14,836 nt of DNA, from contig JAOUGY010000060.1 in assembly GCA_029865445.1 (NCBI GenBank), positions 1 through 14,836 on the forward strand, in the 5' to 3' direction. The translations under genes and the position numbers were made by a program. Positions 1-6,399 of the stretch are shown in pieces (the stretch's first letter is position 1; each line of letters starts with the position of its first letter). The notes under the pieces were generated by a model. The model was not told the DNA's origin. It worked only from the letters and a program-made list of their open reading frames with translations, and did no database searches. This stretch comes from Acidimicrobiia bacterium (GTDB taxonomy: Bacteria > Actinomycetota > Acidimicrobiia > Spongiisociales > ZC4RG35).

Positions 1-1094
1 GACGAGCCTGCCAGCGGTGTTCCCGCGGCGTCCAGTGCTGCGTTCACGATCACACCGATGCCAGAGGCGGCGGTCACCAGGCCCATTCCCGACAGCAAGA
101 GACGCGCTGCCTGTTGGGTTCCCAGCGAGCGGTTCTTCACCACGCCCGAGTGGTAAGCCCATCCGAGTGCGCCCACGACCGCAGCAGAGATCGCTCCAGG
201 GAGACCGCTCCCGCCGTCTTCGCCGAACAACCAGGCCAGGAGCGCGTAGATGATCGCTCCCGTCCCGGCAAGGCACAGAGCTGCCAGACCGGCGACCCCG
301 AACAACGCCACGGCGATGTCGGTGAGCACCGTGTCAACCCGGGAGACCCTTCGCCAGTGCCACCACCACACGGCGCCGCCGCCGAGGCCCCACACGAGCC
401 CCTGAATCGCCACGGTCCACCACACGGTTCCGGCAAGCGCCGATTCACCGTTGAAGAACGCACGCTCCAGGAGTGCCGACAGAGCAGCTGCGAACCCGCC
501 CGTTGCCAGCACCAACCCGAACACCGTCGAGATTGCGGGAGCGAGGTCGAGCAAGCTGAGCGGACCTCGTGCCGGGTGCTCGGTCATCCAACGGTGCCAG
601 ACCCAGATTCCACCCCAGACCAGGGCGAGGGAGAGGGCGTCGGGCTCGAAATCCCCGTCGACCGCTTCTGTGATCGTGATCAAGGCGGAACTGACGGCCG
701 TGATGAGCGAAACCACCGTCATCGCCGCCAGGTACAGCGTCCACCCGAGTGATGACCGCTCCTCGTCCTCGTCGATCGACCGCCACAGGAACCACCACAA
801 CACGCCGGCGAGCGGGCCAGCTATCAAGGCGAAGGCGAGCGATCGGGCGAGCGCACTGACATCGGATCCGGCCAGTTCGTTGCCCGACCCCAGAAGCCGA
901 CCGAGGAGACCGGCGACCCCGATCGCGGCGATCGTCACGAGCACGAACAGGAGGCCGAACACCACGAGTCGGCGTGCGGTGCCCGCCACCGACTGGGGAT
1001 CACGAGTCGAACCTCGTCTCGTCGCCGCGACAATCGCGGCGACGACACCACCGATCACGACGATGAGTAGCAGGAAGAAGACTCCGGCGATCAT
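1..1094 (-). CDS. Multi-pass membrane protein, DUF5671-like, C-terminus cut by window edge
   Basis: An open frame runs on the minus strand from ATG at 1094 to the left edge, giving 364 residues without a stop, so the C-terminus is missing. The start overlaps the stop of the upstream gene as ATGA, implying translational coupling. The protein is almost entirely hydrophobic, with likely membrane segments near residues 4-24, 43-65, 85-104, 118-141, 155-168, 187-209, 223-245, 258-290 and 299-315. From residue 39 a unit of roughly 65-75 residues seems to recur: a helix pair followed by a Trp/His-rich end (FLWRS at 102-106, WVWHRW at 164-169, WWWHWRR at 243-249, WAYH at 312-315). This resembles the DUF5671 repeat in actinobacterial and Chloroflexi membrane proteins; I name that family from pattern memory only. 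No catalytic motif is visible and the function is unknown. It probably acts in the cytoplasmic membrane with its coupled neighbour. Confidence 0.8.
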   Translation of the reverse strand, partial: MIAGVFFLLLIVVIGGVVAAIVAATRRGSTRDPQSVAGTARRLVVFGLLFVLVTIAAIGVAGLLGRLLGSGNELAGSDVSALARSLAFALIAGPLAGVLWWFLWRSIDEDEERSSLGWTLYLAAMTVVSLITAVSSALITITEAVDGDFEPDALSLALVWGGIWVWHRWMTEHPARGPLSLLDLAPAISTVFGLVLATGGFAAALSALLERAFFNGESALAGTVWWTVAIQGLVWGLGGGAVWWWHWRRVSRVDTVLTDIAVALFGVAGLAALCLAGTGAIIYALLAWLFGEDGGSGLPGAISAAVVGALGWAYHSGVVKNRSLGTQQAARLLLSGMGLVTAASGIGVIVNAALDAAGTPLAGS

Positions 1095-1573
1095 TGTCCG
1101 ACCTCCATCTCGGGACATACGGTCAACATCCACGGTGCGGCGCTGATCCGCCATTCACCGTCTACCAGCACGAGGTCAAAGATCTCTTCACTACTCCACT
1201 CAGACACGCCGAACGGTCCGGAGCCCGAGAACGTCGTGATTCGAACACGCACATCCGCCGTGTCGTCGCGGACCTCGGTCGAGATGAGCGTCAGACGAAC
1301 GTCCTCATCGGCCGGGCGGGCGTAGTAATCGCGGTCGCAGTTCTCGAGGGCGCCCTGGCTGAGGTACTCGCCGGCTGCTCGCTCGTCATCGTCGAGCACC
1401 GCGGTTGCGTACCGTTGGACGACCCCTTCCGGGGAATCGGCGGCGAGACTCGGTGGTTCCTTCCGCACGACAACGGCCACCACCGCCACGACAACCAGCA
1501 AGGCGATCGCAATGAGAACGTATCTGAGCGTGCTGTCAACCGACCTGACGGGGGTATCACTGGGTGTCGTCAT
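1091..1573 (-). CDS. Single-pass membrane-anchored protein with NTF2-like-sized extracellular domain
   Basis: A 160-residue protein if translation starts at ATG 1573; an in-frame ATG at 1609 would add 12 residues (MGKRARIRHAGR) but would leave no promoter space to the divergent ABC gene. After a short polar N-terminus comes one hydrophobic segment (about residues 18-36, rich in Val/Ile/Leu/Ala), then a soluble region with the outline of small NTF2-like or DUF4878-type domains: SPEGVVQRYATAVLDDD (47-63, helical), a central strand region (RLTLISTEVRDDTADVRVRI) and a final DLVLVDGEWRIS strand with Trp141. Cys79 and Cys153 could form a disulfide outside the membrane. The TGA overlaps the ATG of the following membrane-protein gene. 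No enzyme motif is seen; a binding or accessory role for the coupled membrane protein is inference. Family assignment is tentative, but coding is well supported by the overlap and a plausible protein. Confidence 0.75.
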   Translation of the reverse strand: MTTPSDTPVRSVDSTLRYVLIAIALLVVVAVVAVVVRKEPPSLAADSPEGVVQRYATAVLDDDERAAGEYLSQGALENCDRDYYARPADEDVRLTLISTEVRDDTADVRVRITTFSGSGPFGVSEWSSEEIFDLVLVDGEWRISAAPWMLTVCPEMEVGQ

Positions 1574-1618
1574 ACGACCAGCATGCCTGATTCTCGCTCG
1601 TTTGCCCATGGGTGAACG

Positions 1619-1639
1619 ACCCTGAAACCCTCTCAGGGT
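1619..1639. promoter_or_regulatory. Inverted repeat ACCCTGA-N7-TCAGGGT, operator candidate between divergent genes
   Basis: A perfect 7-bp dyad, ACCCTGA at 1619-1625 and TCAGGGT at 1633-1639, is separated by 7 nt. It lies between the start of the minus-strand membrane-anchored protein (1573) and the preferred start of the ABC exporter (1693). The 14-bp centre-to-centre spacing is shorter than the 21 bp of two helical turns but compatible with a compact dimeric repressor site. It could instead be an RNA hairpin, or coding sequence if the ABC gene begins at 1612. No regulator gene is next to it in the window. Confidence 0.35.
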
Positions 1640-1678
1640 GGTTCCGGAAATTCGGCCGAGGACACGAACGGCGGACCG

Positions 1679-1684
1679 TACGAT
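1679..1684 (+). promoter_or_regulatory. -10-like hexamer TACGAT before ABC exporter gene
   Basis: TACGAT fits the actinobacterial TANNNT -10 pattern and ends 8 nt before the GTG at 1693, so transcription would begin at or next to the start codon and give a leaderless mRNA. No convincing -35 hexamer is seen upstream. The identical hexamer occurs 7 nt before the GTG of the helicase gene at 13020, which supports the reading. Confidence 0.45.
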
Positions 1685-1692
1685 GGTGGCTC

Positions 1693-3489
1693 GTGAGAGA
1701 ACCCCGGCTGACCCTCGGGAACGCCGTCGTCGACGGATTCCGGCTGCTCGCTCGGTTCGTGCGGTCCCATCCCATCTCTTTCTCGGTGGGCGTGTTTGGC
1801 GCGGCCAACTACGCGGCCGCCGTCATCGTGTCGGCCATCGTGGTCGGTCGGGTCACCGACCGGCTGATCGTTCCGGTGCTGGACGGTGGAGAGTCTTCCG
1901 AGGGGCGGCTCTGGAGTTTTGTGCTGCTTCTGGGTGGCGTCGCCGTCTGGAAGTCGGCCGGGATCGCCGTCCGCAGGATCGGGGCCACCTACATGCAGGG
2001 TCGGACCCAGGCAGACCTGCGCGCGAGTCTCGTCGAACACATCATGACCCTCGAACTCTCCTGGTTCCGACGGCAATCGACCGGTGATCTGCTGGCCGTC
2101 AGCGACTCGGACGCAGGGCAGGCAACGTATGTCTTGGGTCCCTTCCCGTTCGCTACAGGCGCCTTCCTGTTGCTCGTCGGTTCGATCGTCCTGGTCTTCT
2201 CGACCGACCCAGTGCTGGGTGTGATCACCGTCCTCGGGCTCCTCGCCACGATCTTCGTCGACGTCAAAGGAGCCTGGAAGACGTTTGGTCTGTTCGAAGT
2301 GATCCAGGCGGCTCGAGGTGAAGTGAGCGGCGTCGCCCACGAATCCATCGACGGCGCTTTGACGGTGAAGGCCCTGGGTCGGGAACGCTACGAGACGGAG
2401 CGGTTCGAACGTTCGTCTCATCGCCTCAGGGATCGCCTCATCGACCAAGCACGAATCTTCACGTTCTACGACGCCTTTCAGGACGCCTTTCCCGCCCTCA
2501 CGAGCGTTCTCATCCTCATCGTCGGAGCGATGCGGGTCGATGCCGGTGTCGTCTCGGCGGGCGACCTGGTCACGATGACGTATCTCCTCTCGCTCATCGC
2601 CTTCCCGCTGCGCCTCATCGGCTTCGTGCTGTGGGAGGTCTCCGGCAGCCTCGCCGCCTACCGGCGTGTCGAGGCCGTCATGGAGATCTCGGAGGTGGTC
2701 CCGTACGGATCGCTCCTTCCCACCGGCCCGGGGACCGGAGCCGCCTTGGCCTCCCACGATGTCTCCTTCGGGTACGAACCGGACGATCTGATCCTCGAAG
2801 GGGCGCACGTCGATGTCTCTCCGGAAACGACGGTCGCAATCGTCGGTCCGACCGGGTCCGGCAAGTCGACGCTCGCAACGCTCATGGCCCGGCTGTGGGA
2901 CCCCGACGACGGCCACATCACCATCGACGGCCGCGATCTTCGTTCCTTCGCTCGCTCGGCCCTGCCCGGAGAGGTGGCTTTTGTCGGCCAGGATGTCTTC
3001 CTCTTCGACGACACGGTGGCCGCGAACATCGCGTTCGGGATCGACGTCGAACGATCCGACGTCGAGACAGCAGCCCGCCTAGCCGGCGCCCACGACTTCA
3101 TCGAGGAGCTGCCGGAAGGCTATGACACGGTCGTGGGGGAGCGGGGTGCGTCGTTGTCTGGTGGGCAACGTCAGCGGGTGGCATTGGCCCGCGCCCTCGT
3201 ACGCAGGCCCCGGCTGTTGATCCTCGATGACGCCACCAGCGCCGTGGACGCCAGTATCGAATCGGCGATCCTCGCCGGTCTGAAGCGTGCCGATCTGCCC
3301 TCGACGGTGGTGGTGGTCGCCTACAGGCAGTCCTCCATCGCGCTGGCAGACGAGGTGGTCTTCATCGAGGGCGGCCGGATCGTGGCGCAGGGACCACACG
3401 ACCGGCTGCTGGCGGAAGTACCCGGATATGCCCGGCTCCTACTGGCATATGAGCGAGACGCACGGGCTCGTCAGGAGGAGCAGCCATGA
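1693..3489 (+). CDS. ABC exporter half-transporter, degenerate-site subunit
   Basis: An ABC exporter subunit with an N-terminal six-helix transmembrane domain (to about residue 325) and a C-terminal ATPase domain, 598 residues from GTG 1693. The ATPase has Walker A GPTGSGKS (385-392), Q-loop Gln433, a canonical LSGGQ signature (488-492) and Walker B LLILDD, in which the usual catalytic Glu is Asp513. The switch histidine of the H-loop is replaced by Tyr544 (VVAYRQSS). These two losses are typical of the subunit that supplies the Walker motifs of the degenerate site in heterodimeric exporters. Its partner is the next gene, overlapped by ATGA and preceded by a strong AGGAGG. An in-frame GTG at 1612 would add 27 residues; I prefer 1693 because a -10-like TACGAT lies 8 nt before it, an inverted repeat occupies 1619-1639, and 1612 would abut the divergent gene. 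The substrate cannot be told; lipid, drug or peptide export are all possible. Confidence 0.9.
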   Translation: MREPRLTLGNAVVDGFRLLARFVRSHPISFSVGVFGAANYAAAVIVSAIVVGRVTDRLIVPVLDGGESSEGRLWSFVLLLGGVAVWKSAGIAVRRIGATYMQGRTQADLRASLVEHIMTLELSWFRRQSTGDLLAVSDSDAGQATYVLGPFPFATGAFLLLVGSIVLVFSTDPVLGVITVLGLLATIFVDVKGAWKTFGLFEVIQAARGEVSGVAHESIDGALTVKALGRERYETERFERSSHRLRDRLIDQARIFTFYDAFQDAFPALTSVLILIVGAMRVDAGVVSAGDLVTMTYLLSLIAFPLRLIGFVLWEVSGSLAAYRRVEAVMEISEVVPYGSLLPTGPGTGAALASHDVSFGYEPDDLILEGAHVDVSPETTVAIVGPTGSGKSTLATLMARLWDPDDGHITIDGRDLRSFARSALPGEVAFVGQDVFLFDDTVAANIAFGIDVERSDVETAARLAGAHDFIEELPEGYDTVVGERGASLSGGQRQRVALARALVRRPRLLILDDATSAVDASIESAILAGLKRADLPSTVVVVAYRQSSIALADEVVFIEGGRIVAQGPHDRLLAEVPGYARLLLAYERDARARQEEQP

Positions 3490-5249
3490 CCGAGCACGCG
3501 TCAACGGGGAAGGCCTTGCGAAGGCTGCTCGCCGAGGTGCCCGCATTGCGAAGGGGTCTGTGGGGCACGATCGCCCTCGCCATCCTCGGGACCGCCCTTC
3601 ACGTCGCAATTCCCGTGGTCGTTCAGCAGATCCTCGACGTCGAGATCCTCGATCCCGACGGTGTCGACGTGCGGGGTACCGCCATCCGTGGTTCGATCGC
3701 CGCAGTCGCCATGCTGGCAGCCGTGGTGGCCCGCCGATCGTCGACGCTGAGGCTGGCGTCGATGTCTGCATACGGGCTGTCCGACCTTCGAGTCAAGGTG
3801 TTTGCCCGTCTTCATTCTATGTCGGCGATCCACGTTCAGTCGGCGCGGCGCGGTGCGCTGGTGGCCCGGGTCACGTCCGACGTGTACCGGATCCAGGATT
3901 TCATGGAGTGGGGCGGCATGGGAATGCTGGTCGGTGTTGCCCAGGTGGTCCTGGCTGTGACTGCGATGCTGTTCTACAACTGGCGCCTCGCCGTGGGGAT
4001 CGTGGTCGGGGTTGCGTTCTATGCCCTCATGCTCGTGTGGTTCCAGCGTGTGCTGGGTCGAGCCCACGATGGGGTTCGGGAGCGTGTGTCCGATGTCATG
4101 TCGGCCTTGGGTGAGTCGATCTCGGGCTTCCCGGTCGTCCGCGCCTTTGGGGCCGAGGAGCCTGCTCTCCGACGGGTCCGTACGGCCGTGGACGCCCAAT
4201 TCGCGGCCGAGTTCCGAACCGCCAACCTCGGATCGGCGCTGTTCTCTTCGGCCGAGGTGTTCGCAGGCCTGCTGACTGCCGCCGTCGTGGCGGCGGGCAT
4301 CCTCATCGGGCCGGAGACGGGCATGACCGCGGGTTCGTTGCTCGCCTTCCTGTTCCTGGTCAACCTGCTCGTGCAGCCCGTACAGACCTTGGTGGAGACC
4401 CTCGATTCCGCACAGGCGGCCGCGGCCGGAGTCCGTCGGGTTCTGGGAGTGCTCGACACCGCGGTCGACCTCGCCGATCCGGGCGACGGCGGCAGGGCCC
4501 TCCCCGAAGGGGGGTTGAACGTGGTGGTGTCCGGACTCGAATACGCGTATCCCGACGGACCTCAGGTGCTGTCGGATGTGACCGTGTCCATCGACGCCGG
4601 CACCCGGATTGCGGTGGTAGGCCAGACCGGGTCCGGCAAGACCACGTTCGCCAAACTGATCGTCCGGGTCCTCGACCCGGCTCCGGCGACGGTGACCATC
4701 GGTGGGGTTCCGATCGAAGAGGTCCGGTTCGAATCCCTCCGCAGCCGGGTCGCCTATGTTCCCCAGGAGGGCTTCCTCTTCGACGCCACCGTCGCCGACA
4801 ACGTCCGGTACGGACGACCGGGAACCGACGATGTCGGCATAGCGGCCGCCTTCATGGACCTGGGCCTCACAGAGTGGGTTGATTCACTCCCACACGGGAT
4901 CCACACGAAGGTCGGCGAACGGGGAGCGGCGCTCTCTGCGGGTGAGCGGCAGCTGGTCGCTTTGGCGCGGGCGTGGCTGAGCCAGCCCGACCTGCTCGTG
5001 CTGGACGAGGCGACGTCGGCGGTGGATCCCGCGCTCGAGGTCCAGCTGCGGAACGCGATCGACCGGCTCATCGCCGGCAGGACATCGATCACCGTGGCTC
5101 ACCGGCTGTCGACGGCCGAGGCTTCGGACCGGGTCCTCGTGTTCGCCGCCGGGCATCTCGTGGAGCAGGGCACCCACGCCGAGCTGAGCCGGGGGCAGGG
5201 ACCGTACGCCGCGATGCACGCCGATTGGATGGCGGGAACGAGGAGCTGA
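3486..5249 (+). CDS. ABC exporter half-transporter, catalytic-site subunit
   Basis: The second half of the exporter, 587 residues. Its ATG overlaps the previous stop (ATGA), and an AGGAGGAG ribosome binding site stands at 3473-3480. The N-terminal transmembrane domain covers about residues 25-320 with hydrophobic stretches near 27-50, 70-82, 145-185 and 255-300. The ATPase domain shows Walker A GQTGSGKT (379-386), Q-loop Gln427, Walker B LLVLDE with catalytic Glu508, and an intact switch His539 (ITVAHRLST). Its signature is altered to LSAGE (483-487) instead of LSGGQ. Thus this subunit contributes intact Walker and H-loop motifs to the consensus site and a weakened signature to the degenerate site, complementing the deviations of its partner. 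This strongly supports an obligate heterodimer in the cytoplasmic membrane. Transport direction is export by fold; the substrate is unknown. The following gene, trpS, has its own promoter and leader, so the operon probably ends here. Confidence 0.93.
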   Translation: MTEHASTGKALRRLLAEVPALRRGLWGTIALAILGTALHVAIPVVVQQILDVEILDPDGVDVRGTAIRGSIAAVAMLAAVVARRSSTLRLASMSAYGLSDLRVKVFARLHSMSAIHVQSARRGALVARVTSDVYRIQDFMEWGGMGMLVGVAQVVLAVTAMLFYNWRLAVGIVVGVAFYALMLVWFQRVLGRAHDGVRERVSDVMSALGESISGFPVVRAFGAEEPALRRVRTAVDAQFAAEFRTANLGSALFSSAEVFAGLLTAAVVAAGILIGPETGMTAGSLLAFLFLVNLLVQPVQTLVETLDSAQAAAAGVRRVLGVLDTAVDLADPGDGGRALPEGGLNVVVSGLEYAYPDGPQVLSDVTVSIDAGTRIAVVGQTGSGKTTFAKLIVRVLDPAPATVTIGGVPIEEVRFESLRSRVAYVPQEGFLFDATVADNVRYGRPGTDDVGIAAAFMDLGLTEWVDSLPHGIHTKVGERGAALSAGERQLVALARAWLSQPDLLVLDEATSAVDPALEVQLRNAIDRLIAGRTSITVAHRLSTAEASDRVLVFAAGHLVEQGTHAELSRGQGPYAAMHADWMAGTRS

Positions 5250-5272
5250 CCCACCCGCCGGTGCACTAGCCT
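5246..5272 (+). promoter_or_regulatory. Candidate promoter of the trpS leader
   Basis: A -10-like TAGCCT at 5267-5272 ends 7 nt before the ATG of the Trp-rich leader peptide at 5280. A weak -35-like CTGACC at 5246-5251 overlaps the stop codon of the ABC gene, with a 15-nt spacer, which is shorter than ideal. If the -10 is right, transcription starts at or near the leader ATG and the leader peptide is translated from a leaderless RNA; no Shine-Dalgarno sequence is seen before that ATG, which fits. Confidence 0.45.
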
Positions 5273-5279
5273 TGCGGTC

Positions 5280-5321
5280 ATGCGTGGCCTTGTCTCGCTT
5301 GCGTGGTGGTGGCACTTCTGA
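5280..5321 (+). CDS. trpS leader peptide (three tandem Trp codons)
   Basis: A 13-codon reading frame encodes MRGLVSLAWWWHF and ends with TGA at 5319-5321. Codons 9-11 (5304-5312) are three consecutive TGG Trp codons, a very unlikely run in so short a frame by chance. It lies 72 nt before trpS and 26 nt before an intrinsic terminator, so it is read as the regulatory leader peptide of a ribosome-mediated attenuator: scarce Trp-tRNA stalls the ribosome on the TGG codons. There is no ribosome binding site, but a -10-like hexamer 7 nt upstream suggests leaderless translation. The peptide itself need have no function. It is too short for usual gene finders. Confidence 0.88.
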   Translation: MRGLVSLAWWWHF

Positions 5322-5371
5322 CGTTCGGCCGCGCTTTCCGTATCGGTACCGCCGGCTTCGAAACCGGCGGT
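5301..5371 (+). promoter_or_regulatory. Tryptophan attenuator with exclusive 1:2, 2:3 and 3:4 RNA pairings
   Basis: Four segments can be paired by hand. Segment 1 (5301-5307, GCGUGGU, holding the first Trp codon) pairs with 5328-5334 in segment 2 over 7 bp, two of them G-U. Segment 2 (5324-5334, UUCGGCCGCGC) also pairs with segment 3 (5351-5362): UUCG with CGAA, GCCG with CGGC, GC with GC, i.e. 10 bp with a 2-nt and a 1-nt bulge. Segment 3 (5348-5355) pairs perfectly with segment 4 (5364-5371) to form the terminator. A ribosome stalled on the Trp codons would cover segment 1 and leave 2:3, the antiterminator; a ribosome at the stop codon (5319-5321) would cover segment 2 and allow termination. 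This is the classical trp-type logic applied to trpS. A further 8-bp match of 5282-5289 with 5327-5334 may strengthen the 1:2 state. Confidence 0.82.
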
Positions 5372-5378
5372 TCTTTTT
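5348..5378 (+). terminator. Intrinsic terminator of the trpS attenuator
   Basis: A perfect 8-bp GC-rich stem, ACCGCCGG (5348-5355) with CCGGCGGT (5364-5371), encloses an 8-nt loop CTTCGAAA and is followed by TTCTTTTT (5371-5378). It stands 16 nt before the trpS start codon, ahead of the ribosome binding site, so it must be conditional. Its 5' arm is shared with the antiterminator helix. Confidence 0.9.
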
Positions 5379-5393
5379 GACTGGAGACAGATC

Positions 5394-6371
5394 GTGAAGA
5401 AGAGAGTGTTCTCGGGGGTTCAACCCACCGGAAACGTCCATGTGGGCAACTACATCGGTGCGTTTCAAAACTGGGTTCGGATGCAGGACACCTACGAGAC
5501 GATCTACTGCGTCGTGGATCTGCACGCCATGACAGTCCCGTACGAGCCGGCCGACTTCATGCGCCAGCGGCTCGACATGGCGAAGATGATCGTCGCTTCC
5601 GGGGTCGACCCCCATCGTTCACTCCTGTACTTCCAGTCCGACGTTCCTCAACACGCCGAACTGGCCTGGATCCTGAGCACGATCACCGGGATCGGCCAAC
5701 TCGAACGAATGACGCAGTACAAGGAGAAATCGGATCGGGCGGGCCAGAACCTCGGATTGCTGTCCTATCCCGTCCTCATGGCCGCGGACATCGTGATCCA
5801 CAAGGTCCACGCCGTGCCGGTCGGGGATGATCAGACCCAGCACCTCGAACTCACCCGGGACCTCGTGGAAAGGTTCAACTCCAGGTTCGGTGACGAATTC
5901 CCGCTGCCGGAACGTATTACGCCCGAGATCGGCGCTCGAGTCATGTCTTTGCAGGATCCGACATCCAAGATGTCCAAGTCCGATCCAAGCCCCGCTTCCC
6001 GCATCCTCCTCACCGACTCCGACGACGACATCCGAAAGAAGATCAAGTCGGCTGTCACCGACTCCGACCGGTACGTCCGCTACGACTGGGACGAGAAGCC
6101 GGGGGTCTCCAATCTCCTCGAGCTGTTCTCGGTCTTCTCGGGTCGACCGATCTCCGACCTGGTCGGCGAATACGAGGACGCCGGATACGGGGCATTCAAG
6201 GCGGCCGCGGCGGAGGCAGTCGTCAGCGGTGTCGCTCCGATCCGCGATCGGTTCGAGTCGATCGGCGACGACGAGATCCTCGCCATCATGGACCAGGGCG
6301 CCGCCACGGCTCGGGAACGGGCCGAGGCGGAGATGACGTCGGTCCGCCGCAAGGTGGGACTGTCGGCTTGA
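5394..6371 (+). CDS. trpS: Tryptophan--tRNA ligase
   Basis: Class I aminoacyl-tRNA synthetase that activates tryptophan with ATP and charges tRNA-Trp in the cytoplasm; 325 residues, the usual bacterial TrpS length. Seen in the sequence: FSGVQPTGNVHVGNYIGA (6-23), where HVGN (16-19) is the HIGH-type ATP-binding motif; LMAADIVIH (128-136), with the Asp that recognises the indole nitrogen; GDDQTQH (144-150) for substrate binding; and SKMSKSD (191-197) containing the KMSKS loop. Translation starts at GTG 5394, 7 nt after GGAG at 5383-5386. The gene is preceded by a Trp-codon leader peptide, antiterminator and terminator, so its transcription should rise when charged tRNA-Trp is low. It is followed at 26 nt by a convergent protease gene. 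Confidence 0.98.
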   Translation: MKKRVFSGVQPTGNVHVGNYIGAFQNWVRMQDTYETIYCVVDLHAMTVPYEPADFMRQRLDMAKMIVASGVDPHRSLLYFQSDVPQHAELAWILSTITGIGQLERMTQYKEKSDRAGQNLGLLSYPVLMAADIVIHKVHAVPVGDDQTQHLELTRDLVERFNSRFGDEFPLPERITPEIGARVMSLQDPTSKMSKSDPSPASRILLTDSDDDIRKKIKSAVTDSDRYVRYDWDEKPGVSNLLELFSVFSGRPISDLVGEYEDAGYGAFKAAAAEAVVSGVAPIRDRFESIGDDEILAIMDQGAATARERAEAEMTSVRRKVGLSA

Positions 6372-6376
6372 TTCAT

Positions 6377-6399
6377 GAGCGGTCCCGTCCGGGCCGCTC
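6377..6399. terminator. Weak hairpin between convergent trpS and protease genes
   Basis: GAGCGG (6377-6382) and CCGCTC (6394-6399) form a 6-bp stem that can continue inside as CCC/GGG after one unpaired base. It covers nearly the whole gap between the two convergent genes and overlaps the protease stop codon. Neither side has a U-tract, so it is at best a weak bidirectional or factor-assisted terminator. Confidence 0.35.

Noticed and set aside
451..1146. Open frame of 231 codons on the plus strand in the left part of the window
   Set aside because: Ser/Arg/Thr/Pro-rich and lacking structure; the minus-strand membrane protein with its ATGA overlap is the coherent reading.
1633..2916. Open frame of 427 codons opposite the first ABC gene
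   Set aside because: Composition is Asp/Gly/Glu-rich without hydrophobic core pattern, and the plus-strand ABC exporter fully explains the region.
5304..5354. Direct pairing of the Trp codons (5304-5311) with the terminator 5' arm (5347-5354), 8 bp with three G-U pairs
   Set aside because: A ribosome stalled on these codons would prevent this helix, giving the opposite regulation; it is probably a by-product of the UGG repeats.
5250..5393. T-box riboswitch upstream of trpS
   Set aside because: The leader is too short for a T-box and has no T-box-like sequence before the terminator; the Trp-codon frame explains regulation better.
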